From an uncultured Pelagibacteraceae bacterium (GTDB taxonomy: Bacteria; Pseudomonadota; Alphaproteobacteria; Pelagibacterales; Pelagibacteraceae): 43,782 nucleotides of DNA. The stretch's first letter is position 1. Every line of letters starts with the position of its first letter. This document shows positions 8,700-17,420 of the stretch, in pieces. Location of the stretch: positions 1 to 43,782 of the forward strand of contig CACLWP010000009.1 of NCBI GenBank assembly GCA_902610675.1. Reading direction: 5' to 3'. The notes beneath the pieces are model-generated. The model saw nothing but the letters and a program-made list of their open reading frames with translations. It ran no database searches and was not told where the DNA came from. Made by a program: the position numbers and the translations under genes.

Positions 8700-9836
8700 A
8701 TGAATAAAATAATTCCTTATGGAAAACAATATATTGAAAAGAGCGATATAGCTGCTGTTACTCAAGCCTTAAAAAAAGACAAAGTAACTACTGGTCCATA
8801 TGTTAAAAAATTTGAAAATAAAATAAGTCAATTTGTAAAGTCAAAATACTCAACTGTGTGTAGCAGTGGTACAGCAGCACTTTATTTAGCTTTTCAATCA
8901 ATAAATTTAAAAAAAAACGATGTAATTATTATGCCTTGCATCACCTTTGTATCTTCTTACAGTATTGCAAAAATGTTTGGTGCAAAGGTTTATCTCGCAG
9001 ATGTTGATCCAAACAATGGTCAGATGACCCCGAACGATGTAATAGATTGTTGCAAAAAATATAAAATAAAAAAATTAAAGCTAGTAGTGCCAATGTATCA
9101 TGGTGGTTATCCGGTAAATGCTACAAATTTTAAAAAATTAAAAAAAAAATTTAACTGCTATATAATTGAGGATGCATGCCACGCATTTGGATCAACTTAT
9201 AAATCAAATAATAAAACTTTTAAAATTGGTTCATGCAAACATGCAGATATTTCAACTTTTTCTTTTCATCCCCTTAAATCAATTACTACAGGTGAGGGGG
9301 GAGCAGTGACTACGAATTCTAAAAAAATTTATAATAAGTTAGAAATTTACCGCTCTATAGGTATTAAAAGGTCAAAAGAACATTGGAAATATGATATCAT
9401 TGAGCCAAGTCTGAACTTCAGATTATCAGATATTCAATGTGCATTAGGCATAAGTCAGCTTACTAAAATAAATAAGTTCATTAAGAAAAGAGAGCAAATT
9501 GCAAAATTATATAATAAATTTTTAATAAATAATAAAATTGAAGTTATTAAATATGATAAAAACTTGAAATCAGCCTACCACTTGTATCTTCTTAAAATAA
9601 AAAATTTTAATTTGAGGAAAAAAGATAATTTTCTTAAATTCATGAAGAAAAAAAAAATTTATATTCAATATCATTATATTCCAATTTATAAATTTAAAGT
9701 TTTTAAAGATAAATTTATTGGAAAGAATGCTAAATATTTTTATGAACATACGGTAAGTCTTCCAATTTATTTTGAACTTTCAAGAAAAAAACAAAAATAT
9801 GTTATCAATTCTATTCTTAGTTTTTTCAGAAAATGA
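8700..9836 (+). CDS. pseC: UDP-4-amino-4,6-dideoxy-N-acetyl-altrosamine transaminase-like (PseC)
   Basis: A 378-residue DegT/DnrJ/EryC1-fold aminotransferase. The PLP lysine is K193 in SFHPLKSITTGEGG, the phosphate-binding SSGTAAL is at 55-61 and EDACHAFGS is at 157-165. The PLKSITTGEGG form of the lysine loop is typical of PseC. It would transaminate the 4-keto product of PseB. It starts two bases after pseI and overlaps the aldo/keto reductase by ATGA, so it is part of a coupled run. Length and motifs are normal for the family. Confidence 0.87.
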   Translation: MNKIIPYGKQYIEKSDIAAVTQALKKDKVTTGPYVKKFENKISQFVKSKYSTVCSSGTAALYLAFQSINLKKNDVIIMPCITFVSSYSIAKMFGAKVYLADVDPNNGQMTPNDVIDCCKKYKIKKLKLVVPMYHGGYPVNATNFKKLKKKFNCYIIEDACHAFGSTYKSNNKTFKIGSCKHADISTFSFHPLKSITTGEGGAVTTNSKKIYNKLEIYRSIGIKRSKEHWKYDIIEPSLNFRLSDIQCALGISQLTKINKFIKKREQIAKLYNKFLINNKIEVIKYDKNLKSAYHLYLLKIKNFNLRKKDNFLKFMKKKKIYIQYHYIPIYKFKVFKDKFIGKNAKYFYEHTVSLPIYFELSRKKQKYVINSILSFFRK

Positions 9837-10693
9837 AAATAGTCATAGGAACCGCAAATTTTAATCAAAATTATGGCTTAATAAATAGTAAAATTAAAAA
9901 TTTTCATGAAGCTAATAGAATTTTAAATTACTGTAGAAAAAAAAATATTAAATATTTAGATACTGCTTTTTCATATAATTTGTCAAAAAAATTCATCAAT
10001 AGTTTAAATTTTAATGATTTAAATATTATTACAAAAATAAAATTACCAAAAAAAAACAAAAAAAATTTTATAGATGATTTAGAAAAAAAATTAATAAAGG
10101 AATTAAAATGTTATAAAGCAAATAAATTTTATGCACTTTTGCTTCACAACTCAAAAGATTTAAAATCAAAATATGGTGATGAATTATTAAAAAAGATAAT
10201 GTATTTAAAAAAAATTGGATTAGTAAATAAACTAGGAGTATCTATTTATGAAACTAAAGAGTTAAATTTAATATTTAAAAAATTCACCCCAAACATTATT
10301 CAGCTTCCAATAAATATAATTGATAGAAGATTCTTAGAGAAAAAAATCATTTTGAAACTTAGAAAAATGAAAATCCAAATTCAGGCAAGATCTATATTTT
10401 TACAAGGAATATTAACCAAAGATCCAGAAACACTTAAGTCTTTAAAAAAAAATAAAAGATTATATGAATTTATCTTAAGTTTATATAATTGGTGTGCTAA
10501 AAAAAATTTTGATTTAAAAGAGGCATGCTTACTTTTTATTAAAGAGCAAAAAAGTATTAATTTTCTAACAATCGGCATTGAAAGTTTAGAAGAACTGAAG
10601 CAAAATCTTTCAAGCTTGAGTAAAAATAAAAATTTTGATTTAAATAGATTTGTTTCAAAAAATAAAAAAATAATAGATCCTAGGAAATGGTAA
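9833..10693 (+). CDS. aldo/keto reductase
   Basis: A 286-residue (beta/alpha)8 aldo/keto reductase. LDTAFSYN contains the catalytic Asp (D43) and Tyr (Y48), ITKIKLP gives the Lys at the end of the next strand, and LLHNS supplies the family His. It probably reduces a keto group with NADPH. It is not one of the six standard pseudaminic-acid steps. Its tight packing (ATGA with pseC, 7-base overlap with the fusion gene) implies a function in a modified nonulosonate route or in making a substituent for it. The substrate is not recognisable. Confidence 0.8.
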   Translation: MKIVIGTANFNQNYGLINSKIKNFHEANRILNYCRKKNIKYLDTAFSYNLSKKFINSLNFNDLNIITKIKLPKKNKKNFIDDLEKKLIKELKCYKANKFYALLLHNSKDLKSKYGDELLKKIMYLKKIGLVNKLGVSIYETKELNLIFKKFTPNIIQLPINIIDRRFLEKKIILKLRKMKIQIQARSIFLQGILTKDPETLKSLKKNKRLYEFILSLYNWCAKKNFDLKEACLLFIKEQKSINFLTIGIESLEELKQNLSSLSKNKNFDLNRFVSKNKKIIDPRKW

Positions 10694-12723
10694 AAAAAAA
10701 TATATCAGTAATAGTTCAAGCAAGATACAATTCGACAAGATTTCCAGGAAAAATACTTCAAAAAATAAACAATATAACACTTCTAGAAATACTAATTAAA
10801 AGAATTTTAAAATCTAAAAAAATCAATAGTCTTATAATTGCATGTACAAGAAATAAGCATGATGATGAAATATTAGAAATTTGTAAAAAATATAGTGTAA
10901 AGATCTATAGAGGATCAGATAAAGATGTTCGATCAAGATATTTAGAAGTTTTAAAAAAATATAAAGTACAAAATATTATTCGCATAACATCAGATTGTCC
11001 ACTGATTGACCACAAATTGATGGATGCACTTATAGACAAATTTTTTTTAGGAAATTATGAATATTTATCTAATACAATTAAACCAACATATCCGGATGGT
11101 ATGGATATTGAAATCTTTAAATCGGAATTGATAAATCCGTCAAAGTCCTCAAAAATCTCAAATTTAGATAAAGAGCATGTTACACCCAGTTTTCATAACA
11201 AAAAAAAATATAAAATATATAATTTTGAGTCAAAAAAAAATTATTCCAATTTAAGATTAACAGTAGATACAAAAGAAGATTTTTATTTCTTAGAAAAATT
11301 ATTGGAAAGATTTAACTATAATTATATGATTTCACTAAAAAAAATTTTAGATTTTTCAGATAAAAATAAAAATTTTTTTACAAAATTTAACTTTGAAAAT
11401 AGAAATTTAGGGATGAAAATTAATTTGGGACAGAAATACTGGAAAAGAGCAAATAATGTAATTCCAGGTGGCACAATGCTTTTTTCAAAAAACCCAGATC
11501 TTCACTTACCTCAGTTGTGGCCAGCATATTTTTCAAGAGCAAAAGGAATTAATATTTGGGACCTTGAAAATAAAAAATATAAAGATATTTTTTTAATGGG
11601 AATAGGAACCAATACGCTTGGTTATTCATATCAACCTGTTGAGAATAAGATTAAACAAAGTTTATTCAAAAGCAATATGTCTTCGCTCAATTCTATTGAG
11701 GAAATCTTTCTGGCTGAAAAATTGTTAGATATGCATAAATGGGCAGAAAAAGCGAGGTTTACTAGATCTGGAGGAGAAGCCAACGCGGTGGCTATAAGAA
11801 TTGCTAGAGCTTATTCAATAAAATCAAACATCGCAATTTGTGGATATCATGGTTGGCACGATTGGTATTTATCAACTAATTTGTCTGATAAAAAAAATTT
11901 GGATAACCATTTAATGAAAAATTTGTCTATAAATGGTGTTCCAAGAAATTTAAAAAATACTGTTTTTCCTTTTGAATATAATAATTTTGAGCAATTAAAA
12001 AGATTAGTTGAGGATAAAAATATTGGAATAATAAAAATGGAAGTTGAAAGAAATTATACACCAAAAAATAATTTTCTTAAAAAAATAAGAAAGCTATGTG
12101 ATAAAAAAAATATAATTTTAATATTTGACGAATGCACCAGTGGATTTAGAGGATGTTTTGGAGGACTTCATTTGAATTATAATGTAAATCCAGATATTTT
12201 AATTTTAGGTAAAGCTCTTGGAAATGGATATGCCATAAACGCTGTACTAGGTAAAAAAGATATAATGGATGCCTCAAAAAAAACATTTATAAGTAGTACT
12301 TTCTGGACTGAACGTATAGGTCCAATTGCAGCTTTAGAAACACTCAAACAAATGGAAAAAATTAAATCATGGAAACTGATATCAGCTACAGGAAAAAAAA
12401 TTAAAAAAAACTGGTTAAAAATTAGTAAAAATAATGGTTTAAAAATAAACGTTCAAGGACTGGATGCTTTACCAAATTTTATTTTTAAATCAAAAAACCA
12501 TAACGCTTATAAATCCTATATTTCACAAGAAATGGTTAAAAAAAGAATATTAGCATCTAATACAGTATATACTTGTATTTCTCATGATGATAAAGATCTC
12601 AAAAATTATTATGATATTTTAAATAACATATTTAAAAATATTAAAAGATGTGAGGATGAAAGAGAAAAAATATCAAATCTTTTAGATGTAGATGAGGGCT
12701 TAATTGGAATAAGAGGCAAATAA
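10687..12723 (+). CDS. fusion: SpsF-type cytidylyltransferase + class III aminotransferase (GSA-aminomutase-like)
   Basis: A 678-residue two-domain protein. Residues 1-about 235 are an SpsF-type CTP transferase: QARYNSTRFPGK at 11-22, SDCPLID at 102-108 and RLTVDTKED near 190. Residues about 245-660 are a fold-type I class III aminotransferase related to glutamate-1-semialdehyde aminomutase: SGGEAN (361-366), YHGWHDW (387-393), FDECTSGFR (480-488) and the PLP lysine K509 in LGKALGNGY. The first domain could activate the nonulosonate as its CMP derivative, replacing a stand-alone PseF. The second could move or add an amino group. Both assignments follow from family knowledge plus context. Stop and next start overlap as TAATG. 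Confidence 0.85.
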   Translation: MVKKNISVIVQARYNSTRFPGKILQKINNITLLEILIKRILKSKKINSLIIACTRNKHDDEILEICKKYSVKIYRGSDKDVRSRYLEVLKKYKVQNIIRITSDCPLIDHKLMDALIDKFFLGNYEYLSNTIKPTYPDGMDIEIFKSELINPSKSSKISNLDKEHVTPSFHNKKKYKIYNFESKKNYSNLRLTVDTKEDFYFLEKLLERFNYNYMISLKKILDFSDKNKNFFTKFNFENRNLGMKINLGQKYWKRANNVIPGGTMLFSKNPDLHLPQLWPAYFSRAKGINIWDLENKKYKDIFLMGIGTNTLGYSYQPVENKIKQSLFKSNMSSLNSIEEIFLAEKLLDMHKWAEKARFTRSGGEANAVAIRIARAYSIKSNIAICGYHGWHDWYLSTNLSDKKNLDNHLMKNLSINGVPRNLKNTVFPFEYNNFEQLKRLVEDKNIGIIKMEVERNYTPKNNFLKKIRKLCDKKNIILIFDECTSGFRGCFGGLHLNYNVNPDILILGKALGNGYAINAVLGKKDIMDASKKTFISSTFWTERIGPIAALETLKQMEKIKSWKLISATGKKIKKNWLKISKNNGLKINVQGLDALPNFIFKSKNHNAYKSYISQEMVKKRILASNTVYTCISHDDKDLKNYYDILNNIFKNIKRCEDEREKISNLLDVDEGLIGIRGK

Positions 12724-13739
12724 TGTTTAAAAATAAATCGATATTAGTTACAGGTGGAACAGGAAGTTTTGGTAAAGCATTTATAAATTATATAATTAAA
12801 AAACATCCAAATTTTAGAAGATTAGTTGTCTTTAGTCGTGATGAGTTAAAACAGTTCGAAATGTCTAATCAAAAAAATTTTCAACACCCAAATATAAGAA
12901 TGTTTATAGGAGATATAAGAGAAAAAGAGAGATTAAAAAGAGCATTGGAAGGTATTGAATTTGTAATTCATGCAGCTGCTTTAAAACAAGTACCAACTGC
13001 AGAATATAACCCTTTTGAATTCATAAAAACCAACATTGTAGGAACACAAAATTTAGTTGAAGCATGTATAGACTCTAAAGTGAAAAAAGTAATTGCTTTA
13101 TCGACAGACAAAGCATCTTCTCCAATAAATCTTTATGGAGCCACTAAACTTTGTTCTGATAAATTGATTTTATCAGCCAATAATATCATAGGTAAGAGAA
13201 ACTTAAGCTTTTCAGTAGTTAGATATGGAAATGTAATGGGTAGCAGAGGTTCAGTCATTCCATTTTTTCTAGACACTTATTCAAATAAAAAAAAACTTCC
13301 ATTAACAGACATAAATATGACAAGATTTAATATATCTATGTCTCATGCTATAAAATTGGTAGAGGATGGCATTAAAAATGCAACAGGTGGTGAAATAATT
13401 GTACCAAAATTAAAGAGTTTTAGAATCAAAGACTTAATAGAAGCAATAACAAAAAAAAAAAATTACTTTTATGTAGTTGGGATTAGGCCGGGAGAAAAGA
13501 TTCATGAGGAGCTTATAAGTCAAGCAGAGGCCAAAAATACATTAGAATTCAAAGATCATTATAGAATTTATCCAAATTTAAACTCTAAAAATATTAAATC
13601 ACTTCAAAAAAACATGAAATGTAAAAGTATTGACTGTAATTTTAGTTACAATAGTGGAACAAATTCTCATTTTATGAAAATTAATGAAATTAGAAAACTA
13701 ATTGCAGGCTTAAATAAAAAAAATCTAAAATTAAATTAA
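12723..13739 (+). CDS. pseB: UDP-N-acetylglucosamine 4,6-dehydratase, inverting (PseB)
   Basis: A 338-residue SDR of the FlaA1/PseB family. It has GGTGSFG at 11-17, FSRDE at 37-41, AALKQVPTAEYNPFE at 85-99, STDKA at 127-131 (D129, K130) and YGATK at 138-142, all hallmark PseB motifs. It makes the 4-keto-6-deoxy-altro sugar that PseC transaminates, in the cytosol. It closes the plus-strand nonulosonate enzyme run; a 26-base gap separates it from the following transferase-like gene. An uninterrupted run of 12 A lies inside the gene at 13451-13462. Confidence 0.93.
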   Translation: MFKNKSILVTGGTGSFGKAFINYIIKKHPNFRRLVVFSRDELKQFEMSNQKNFQHPNIRMFIGDIREKERLKRALEGIEFVIHAAALKQVPTAEYNPFEFIKTNIVGTQNLVEACIDSKVKKVIALSTDKASSPINLYGATKLCSDKLILSANNIIGKRNLSFSVVRYGNVMGSRGSVIPFFLDTYSNKKKLPLTDINMTRFNISMSHAIKLVEDGIKNATGGEIIVPKLKSFRIKDLIEAITKKKNYFYVVGIRPGEKIHEELISQAEAKNTLEFKDHYRIYPNLNSKNIKSLQKNMKCKSIDCNFSYNSGTNSHFMKINEIRKLIAGLNKKNLKLN

Positions 13740-13765
13740 GGTTTATTTAAGAATTAATTTTAATA

Positions 13766-15355
13766 ATGTTAGAAAAACAATTAAGCAAAAAATTAATTGA
13801 TAATTTCAATAGTCACAATAAAAAAATTTTTGATCATAAAATTAATAAAAGTAAAAATATTTTTTTAATAGAATTCAATGGCTGGGCTGTAATCCATATT
13901 ATTTTTTCATATTTAGTAAATTATTTTAAAAAAGAAAAAAATTGCAAGATTGTTGCTTATGAGGCGCACGATTTAATGAATAGATTAGATCCACCAAAAA
14001 TTTCAAAGTACCTTTGGAAATTAGGATCTTATTTTAATGTTAGAACTTTCAAAATATTTAAAATGTTTGGAACGGATGAATTTATTAAGCCAAAATTTAA
14101 AAATGCTTATTTCAATAAAAGTAACTATACATGTCATTTATTTTACTCAAATAAACCTTCTTTAAGAAAGTTAGAGAGCTTTAAGCTTAACAATGTTTGG
14201 ATTGGTGATTTAATTTACGATAGTTATTTGAAAAAATTTTCTCTTCCAACTTTAGATCTGAATACACCAGAATTTAAAAATTTTTTTAAAAAAAGTCTAA
14301 TGTTGTTTTTCTTTTGGGAAGAATATTTTAAAAAGAATCATATCAAGGGGATATGTGTTTGCCATGCTGTTTATTTAACTGGAATTCCATTGAGAATAGC
14401 AAATTCCAGAAAAATAAGATGTTTTTCTGCCTCAAATATGAATTTATATAATTTGAGCTCATCAATTAATCATAAAAAAAAAATAAATGGATCCGATATA
14501 GAATTTAAATATTATGAAAAATATTTTAAAAAGTTTCCCAAAGAAATACAAAAAAATAATATTATGATTGGGAAAGACATAGTCAAAGATATTTTGATTG
14601 GAAAAAGAAAATATTTTTACTTAAAAAAAAAAACTTATACAAATATAAAATACAAAAAAATTAAAAATACAAAAAAACTAAATGTAGTTATTTTTTCACA
14701 TAATTTTGTAGATAGTCCACATATTTATGGAAATCATTTTTTTTCTGATTTTAAACAGTGGTTCAATTTCTTAGAAAGCATAATAAAGAGAACAGATTAT
14801 AATTGGTATATCAAAGATCATCCAACATCGAATGAAATTACAAAAAATGAAATAAATGATTTTTTACAAAAAAACCAAAAAATTAAGTATCTAAGTAAAA
14901 ATTTTACAAACAACAAACTTTTGAAATTAGGAATTGATTATGTGCTCACTGTATATGGTTCTATAGCTTCAGAAATACCTGCTTATGGGATTAATGTAAT
15001 TAGTGCATCAAAAAATAATCCACATATAAACCACAGCTTTTCAATAAACCCAAAAAATTTAAAAGATTACAAGAAAATTTTAATGAATTTAAATAAATAT
15101 AATAAAAAAATTAATTTAACCCATCTTTATCGCTTCCATTTCATGAAATATTTTCTATTTAAAAATAATTTATTTTTCTATGATCCTGAGAAGTACTTTA
15201 TTTTCAACAAAAAAAAACCTCTCCAATTTACCCCAAAAATGTATGAATATTGGCTGAAAGAATTTAATCTCAATCATCATAAAAAAATTATTAAAAACTT
15301 GAGTAGATTTATTAATTCTAAAGAGTATATATATTTTAAGAATGAAATTAATTAA
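13766..15355 (+). CDS. unrecognised carbohydrate protein, possible nonulosonate/Kdo-type transferase
   Basis: A 529-residue soluble-looking protein with no clear membrane segment. I cannot name the family with certainty. The C-terminal half resembles the second Rossmann domain of capsule Kdo transferases (KpsS/KpsC-like) and CDP-glycerol-type transferases: WYIKDHPTS at 347-355, then a DYVLTVYGSIASEIPAYG stretch (391-408) and NVISASKNNPH at 410-420. These family folds use an HP and a G-S...E motif to hold the nucleotide. Sitting directly after pseB suggests it transfers the CMP-activated nonulosonate made by the upstream cassette. It overlaps the next gene by 14 bases. Confidence 0.5.
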   Translation: MLEKQLSKKLIDNFNSHNKKIFDHKINKSKNIFLIEFNGWAVIHIIFSYLVNYFKKEKNCKIVAYEAHDLMNRLDPPKISKYLWKLGSYFNVRTFKIFKMFGTDEFIKPKFKNAYFNKSNYTCHLFYSNKPSLRKLESFKLNNVWIGDLIYDSYLKKFSLPTLDLNTPEFKNFFKKSLMLFFFWEEYFKKNHIKGICVCHAVYLTGIPLRIANSRKIRCFSASNMNLYNLSSSINHKKKINGSDIEFKYYEKYFKKFPKEIQKNNIMIGKDIVKDILIGKRKYFYLKKKTYTNIKYKKIKNTKKLNVVIFSHNFVDSPHIYGNHFFSDFKQWFNFLESIIKRTDYNWYIKDHPTSNEITKNEINDFLQKNQKIKYLSKNFTNNKLLKLGIDYVLTVYGSIASEIPAYGINVISASKNNPHINHSFSINPKNLKDYKKILMNLNKYNKKINLTHLYRFHFMKYFLFKNNLFFYDPEKYFIFNKKKPLQFTPKMYEYWLKEFNLNHHKKIIKNLSRFINSKEYIYFKNEIN

Positions 15356-16247
15356 CAAAATTAAAAATTATATAAATAGACAAGTTTTAAGAACACCAGG
15401 TGTCGAATTTTTTGTTGAAAATAAAGACTTAAATCTGAGAAAAAAACATCTCGATTTTTGGTTAGATAAAGCAAGGAAGAATAAATCATTTAAAAAATAT
15501 TTTTTTAGCGAAATAACAAATAATATGAGTGAAACGAATTTTAAAATTTATAACAACAATTATAAAATTACAGATGAAATGTTTTCCTCTTTGTCAAACA
15601 ATGGATTACTGATTATTGAAAATGCTTTACCACAACAAGAAAGATCTAAAATTTTGGAATATTTTGATGAATTAAAAAAAAATGATAAATTTGAAAAAAA
15701 TTGGTTAAAAAAACCTTTCAACCCAAAATTTTTTGATGAGGTGAATGAAATTATGGGACCAACATCTATTTATAATTTTAAAGTTTTAAATGAATATAGC
15801 AGTCAATTTTCAAATGAAATCTATGGCAAAATTGTAGAGCCTACAGTGGAATTCAGGTATTTAAAGCAGAAAGAAAATTCTAAAGAAAAAAAAACGAAAG
15901 GAGCTACTTACTTACATTCAGATAGATTTTTGCCTCATTTCAAACTTTATTATGCTCCACATGAAATTACCATTGAGGATGCGCCATTGGAGTATGTTTT
16001 ATCCTCTCACAAGATTAACAATAATTTTATTAATTTTTATTTAAATTCGGAAAATTTTGATGAAACAGATAAAGAATTTAAAAATTTTAATTTTGAAAAA
16101 AAAATAGTATGTGTTCCAGAAAACACTATGTATGTTGTTCTCACAAATGGTTTTCATAAAAGATCTCAGTTTAATGGAAATAGTGAGAGATCTCTAATTT
16201 TTTTGCAATATGTTGAGAGATTTAATAAGTTTGATTATTTATTTTGA
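15342..16247 (+). CDS. phytanoyl-CoA dioxygenase (PhyH)-like Fe(II)/2-oxoglutarate oxygenase
   Basis: A 301-residue protein with a jelly-roll oxygenase signature: the facial triad fits H192 and D194 in LHSDRF and H272 in NGFHKRSQ, and R283 in ERSLIF would bind 2-oxoglutarate. The family hydroxylates small molecules. Placement after the nonulosonate cassette and the transferase-like gene suggests hydroxylation of a sugar or an acyl substituent, but nothing in the sequence fixes the substrate. Its start lies inside the previous gene (14-base overlap) and its end overlaps the convergent aminotransferase gene by 13 bases. Confidence 0.7.
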   Translation: MKLINKIKNYINRQVLRTPGVEFFVENKDLNLRKKHLDFWLDKARKNKSFKKYFFSEITNNMSETNFKIYNNNYKITDEMFSSLSNNGLLIIENALPQQERSKILEYFDELKKNDKFEKNWLKKPFNPKFFDEVNEIMGPTSIYNFKVLNEYSSQFSNEIYGKIVEPTVEFRYLKQKENSKEKKTKGATYLHSDRFLPHFKLYYAPHEITIEDAPLEYVLSSHKINNNFINFYLNSENFDETDKEFKNFNFEKKIVCVPENTMYVVLTNGFHKRSQFNGNSERSLIFLQYVERFNKFDYLF

Positions 16248-17368
16248 AGTTTACAAATTTTTTTAATTATTAATTTTATGTCTTTTTCTTTCAAATCAAA
16301 AGAAGAGGGCAGAATTAAAATTTTATTAAAAACATTTTGAGAAATATTATTTTTGGTAATGTAATGAGATTTAAATGTTTTTAAAAGGTTTAGTGGCCAA
16401 AAACCCGATCTAACTTCTATTCCAATTTTTTTTAAGTTTTCTCCAATCTTTCTTACTTTGTTTACTTTCAATTTTGTAAACATGACTGAGTTTAACCAAT
16501 AAACTGGTTTTGATTTATTAGAAATTTGTTGACCATAATTTAGATTGTTTTTTTTCAACTCATTAATATAAATTTTACCTACTTTGATTTTTTTTTTGAT
16601 AAGTTCTTTTTCAAATCTTTCAATTTGTCCTCTTGCAACAGATCCCAAAAGATGAGGCATTAAGTAGTTGTATCCCTCACCTGACACATAATACTTTTTC
16701 CAATAAGGATCTTTAGATGTTCTAAATGGAGCTGACCTAGATGCTAGTAAAGTAAATTTCTCAAATATTTTTTTAATATTTGTTGAAATAATTGCTCCTT
16801 CTCCCACTCCAATCATTTTTTCAGATCTGATAGAAGTTACATTTATATCCCCAAAAGACCCAACAACTTTCCCATTTAGTTTAGATCCTAAAGCCTCACT
16901 TGTATCCTCAATAATTTTTATTTTATTTCTTTTACAAAAATTAATTATTTTATGTGTATCTTTTGCTGGAAAACCATAAACATGTACAAGCTGTAAATAT
17001 TTTGGTTTATATTTTTTGTAAGCTTCTTTTACTAATTCATAATCTAAACCAAGAGTATCTTTTTCAATATCAACAAGAATTGAAGTTGCACCACATTGAG
17101 CAACTGCAGATAAATTAGAAACGCAAGTATAATTCGGAACAATTACTTTATCACTAGACTTAACACCTAAACTTTTTAACGCCAAATGTAGGGATGCAGT
17201 TCCACTTTGAACTGCTAAACAATATTTGTTTTTTAGGATTTTTGATATTTTTTTTTCAAAAATTTTTGTATTTTCACCATTGGCTGATAACCATGTTGAT
17301 TTTAAAGCTTTTAAAACATATTCTTTTTCCAAATTTGACAAATTTGGTTTATTAATTAGGTATTTCAT
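16235..17368 (-). CDS. DegT/DnrJ/EryC1 aminotransferase, perosamine-synthase-like
   Basis: A 377-residue PLP-dependent sugar aminotransferase: VQSGTASLHLAL near 53-64, EDTSEALGS at 154-162, and the lysine loop TSIRSEKMIGVGEGA with K184. The loop differs from the usual SFYSNKHITTGEGG, so substrate preference may differ from classic GDP-perosamine synthase. It would convert an NDP-4-keto-6-deoxyhexose to the 4-amino sugar. It is the only minus-strand gene between 7.7 and 29 kb; it overlaps the end of the PhyH gene and is divergent from the FkbM gene across 52 bases. The nearest 4,6-dehydratase is the Gmd-like gene at 20190. Confidence 0.82.
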   Translation of the reverse strand: MKYLINKPNLSNLEKEYVLKALKSTWLSANGENTKIFEKKISKILKNKYCLAVQSGTASLHLALKSLGVKSSDKVIVPNYTCVSNLSAVAQCGATSILVDIEKDTLGLDYELVKEAYKKYKPKYLQLVHVYGFPAKDTHKIINFCKRNKIKIIEDTSEALGSKLNGKVVGSFGDINVTSIRSEKMIGVGEGAIISTNIKKIFEKFTLLASRSAPFRTSKDPYWKKYYVSGEGYNYLMPHLLGSVARGQIERFEKELIKKKIKVGKIYINELKKNNLNYGQQISNKSKPVYWLNSVMFTKLKVNKVRKIGENLKKIGIEVRSGFWPLNLLKTFKSHYITKNNISQNVFNKILILPSSFDLKEKDIKLIIKKICKLQNK

Positions 17369-17420
17369 ATTTGTCTGACGTTTAATACATATTTGATAAA
17401 ATTACTAATAAATTTTTTAC
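17369..17420. promoter_or_regulatory. divergent intergenic region with a possible plus-strand promoter
   Basis: Fifty-two bases separate two divergent start codons. On the plus strand TTGTCT (17371-17376) and GATAAA (17395-17400) are 18 bases apart and each match four of six sigma-70 consensus positions. In such AT-rich DNA matches like this are common by chance, so the element is only a candidate. No operator-like repeat is visible. Confidence 0.25.
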
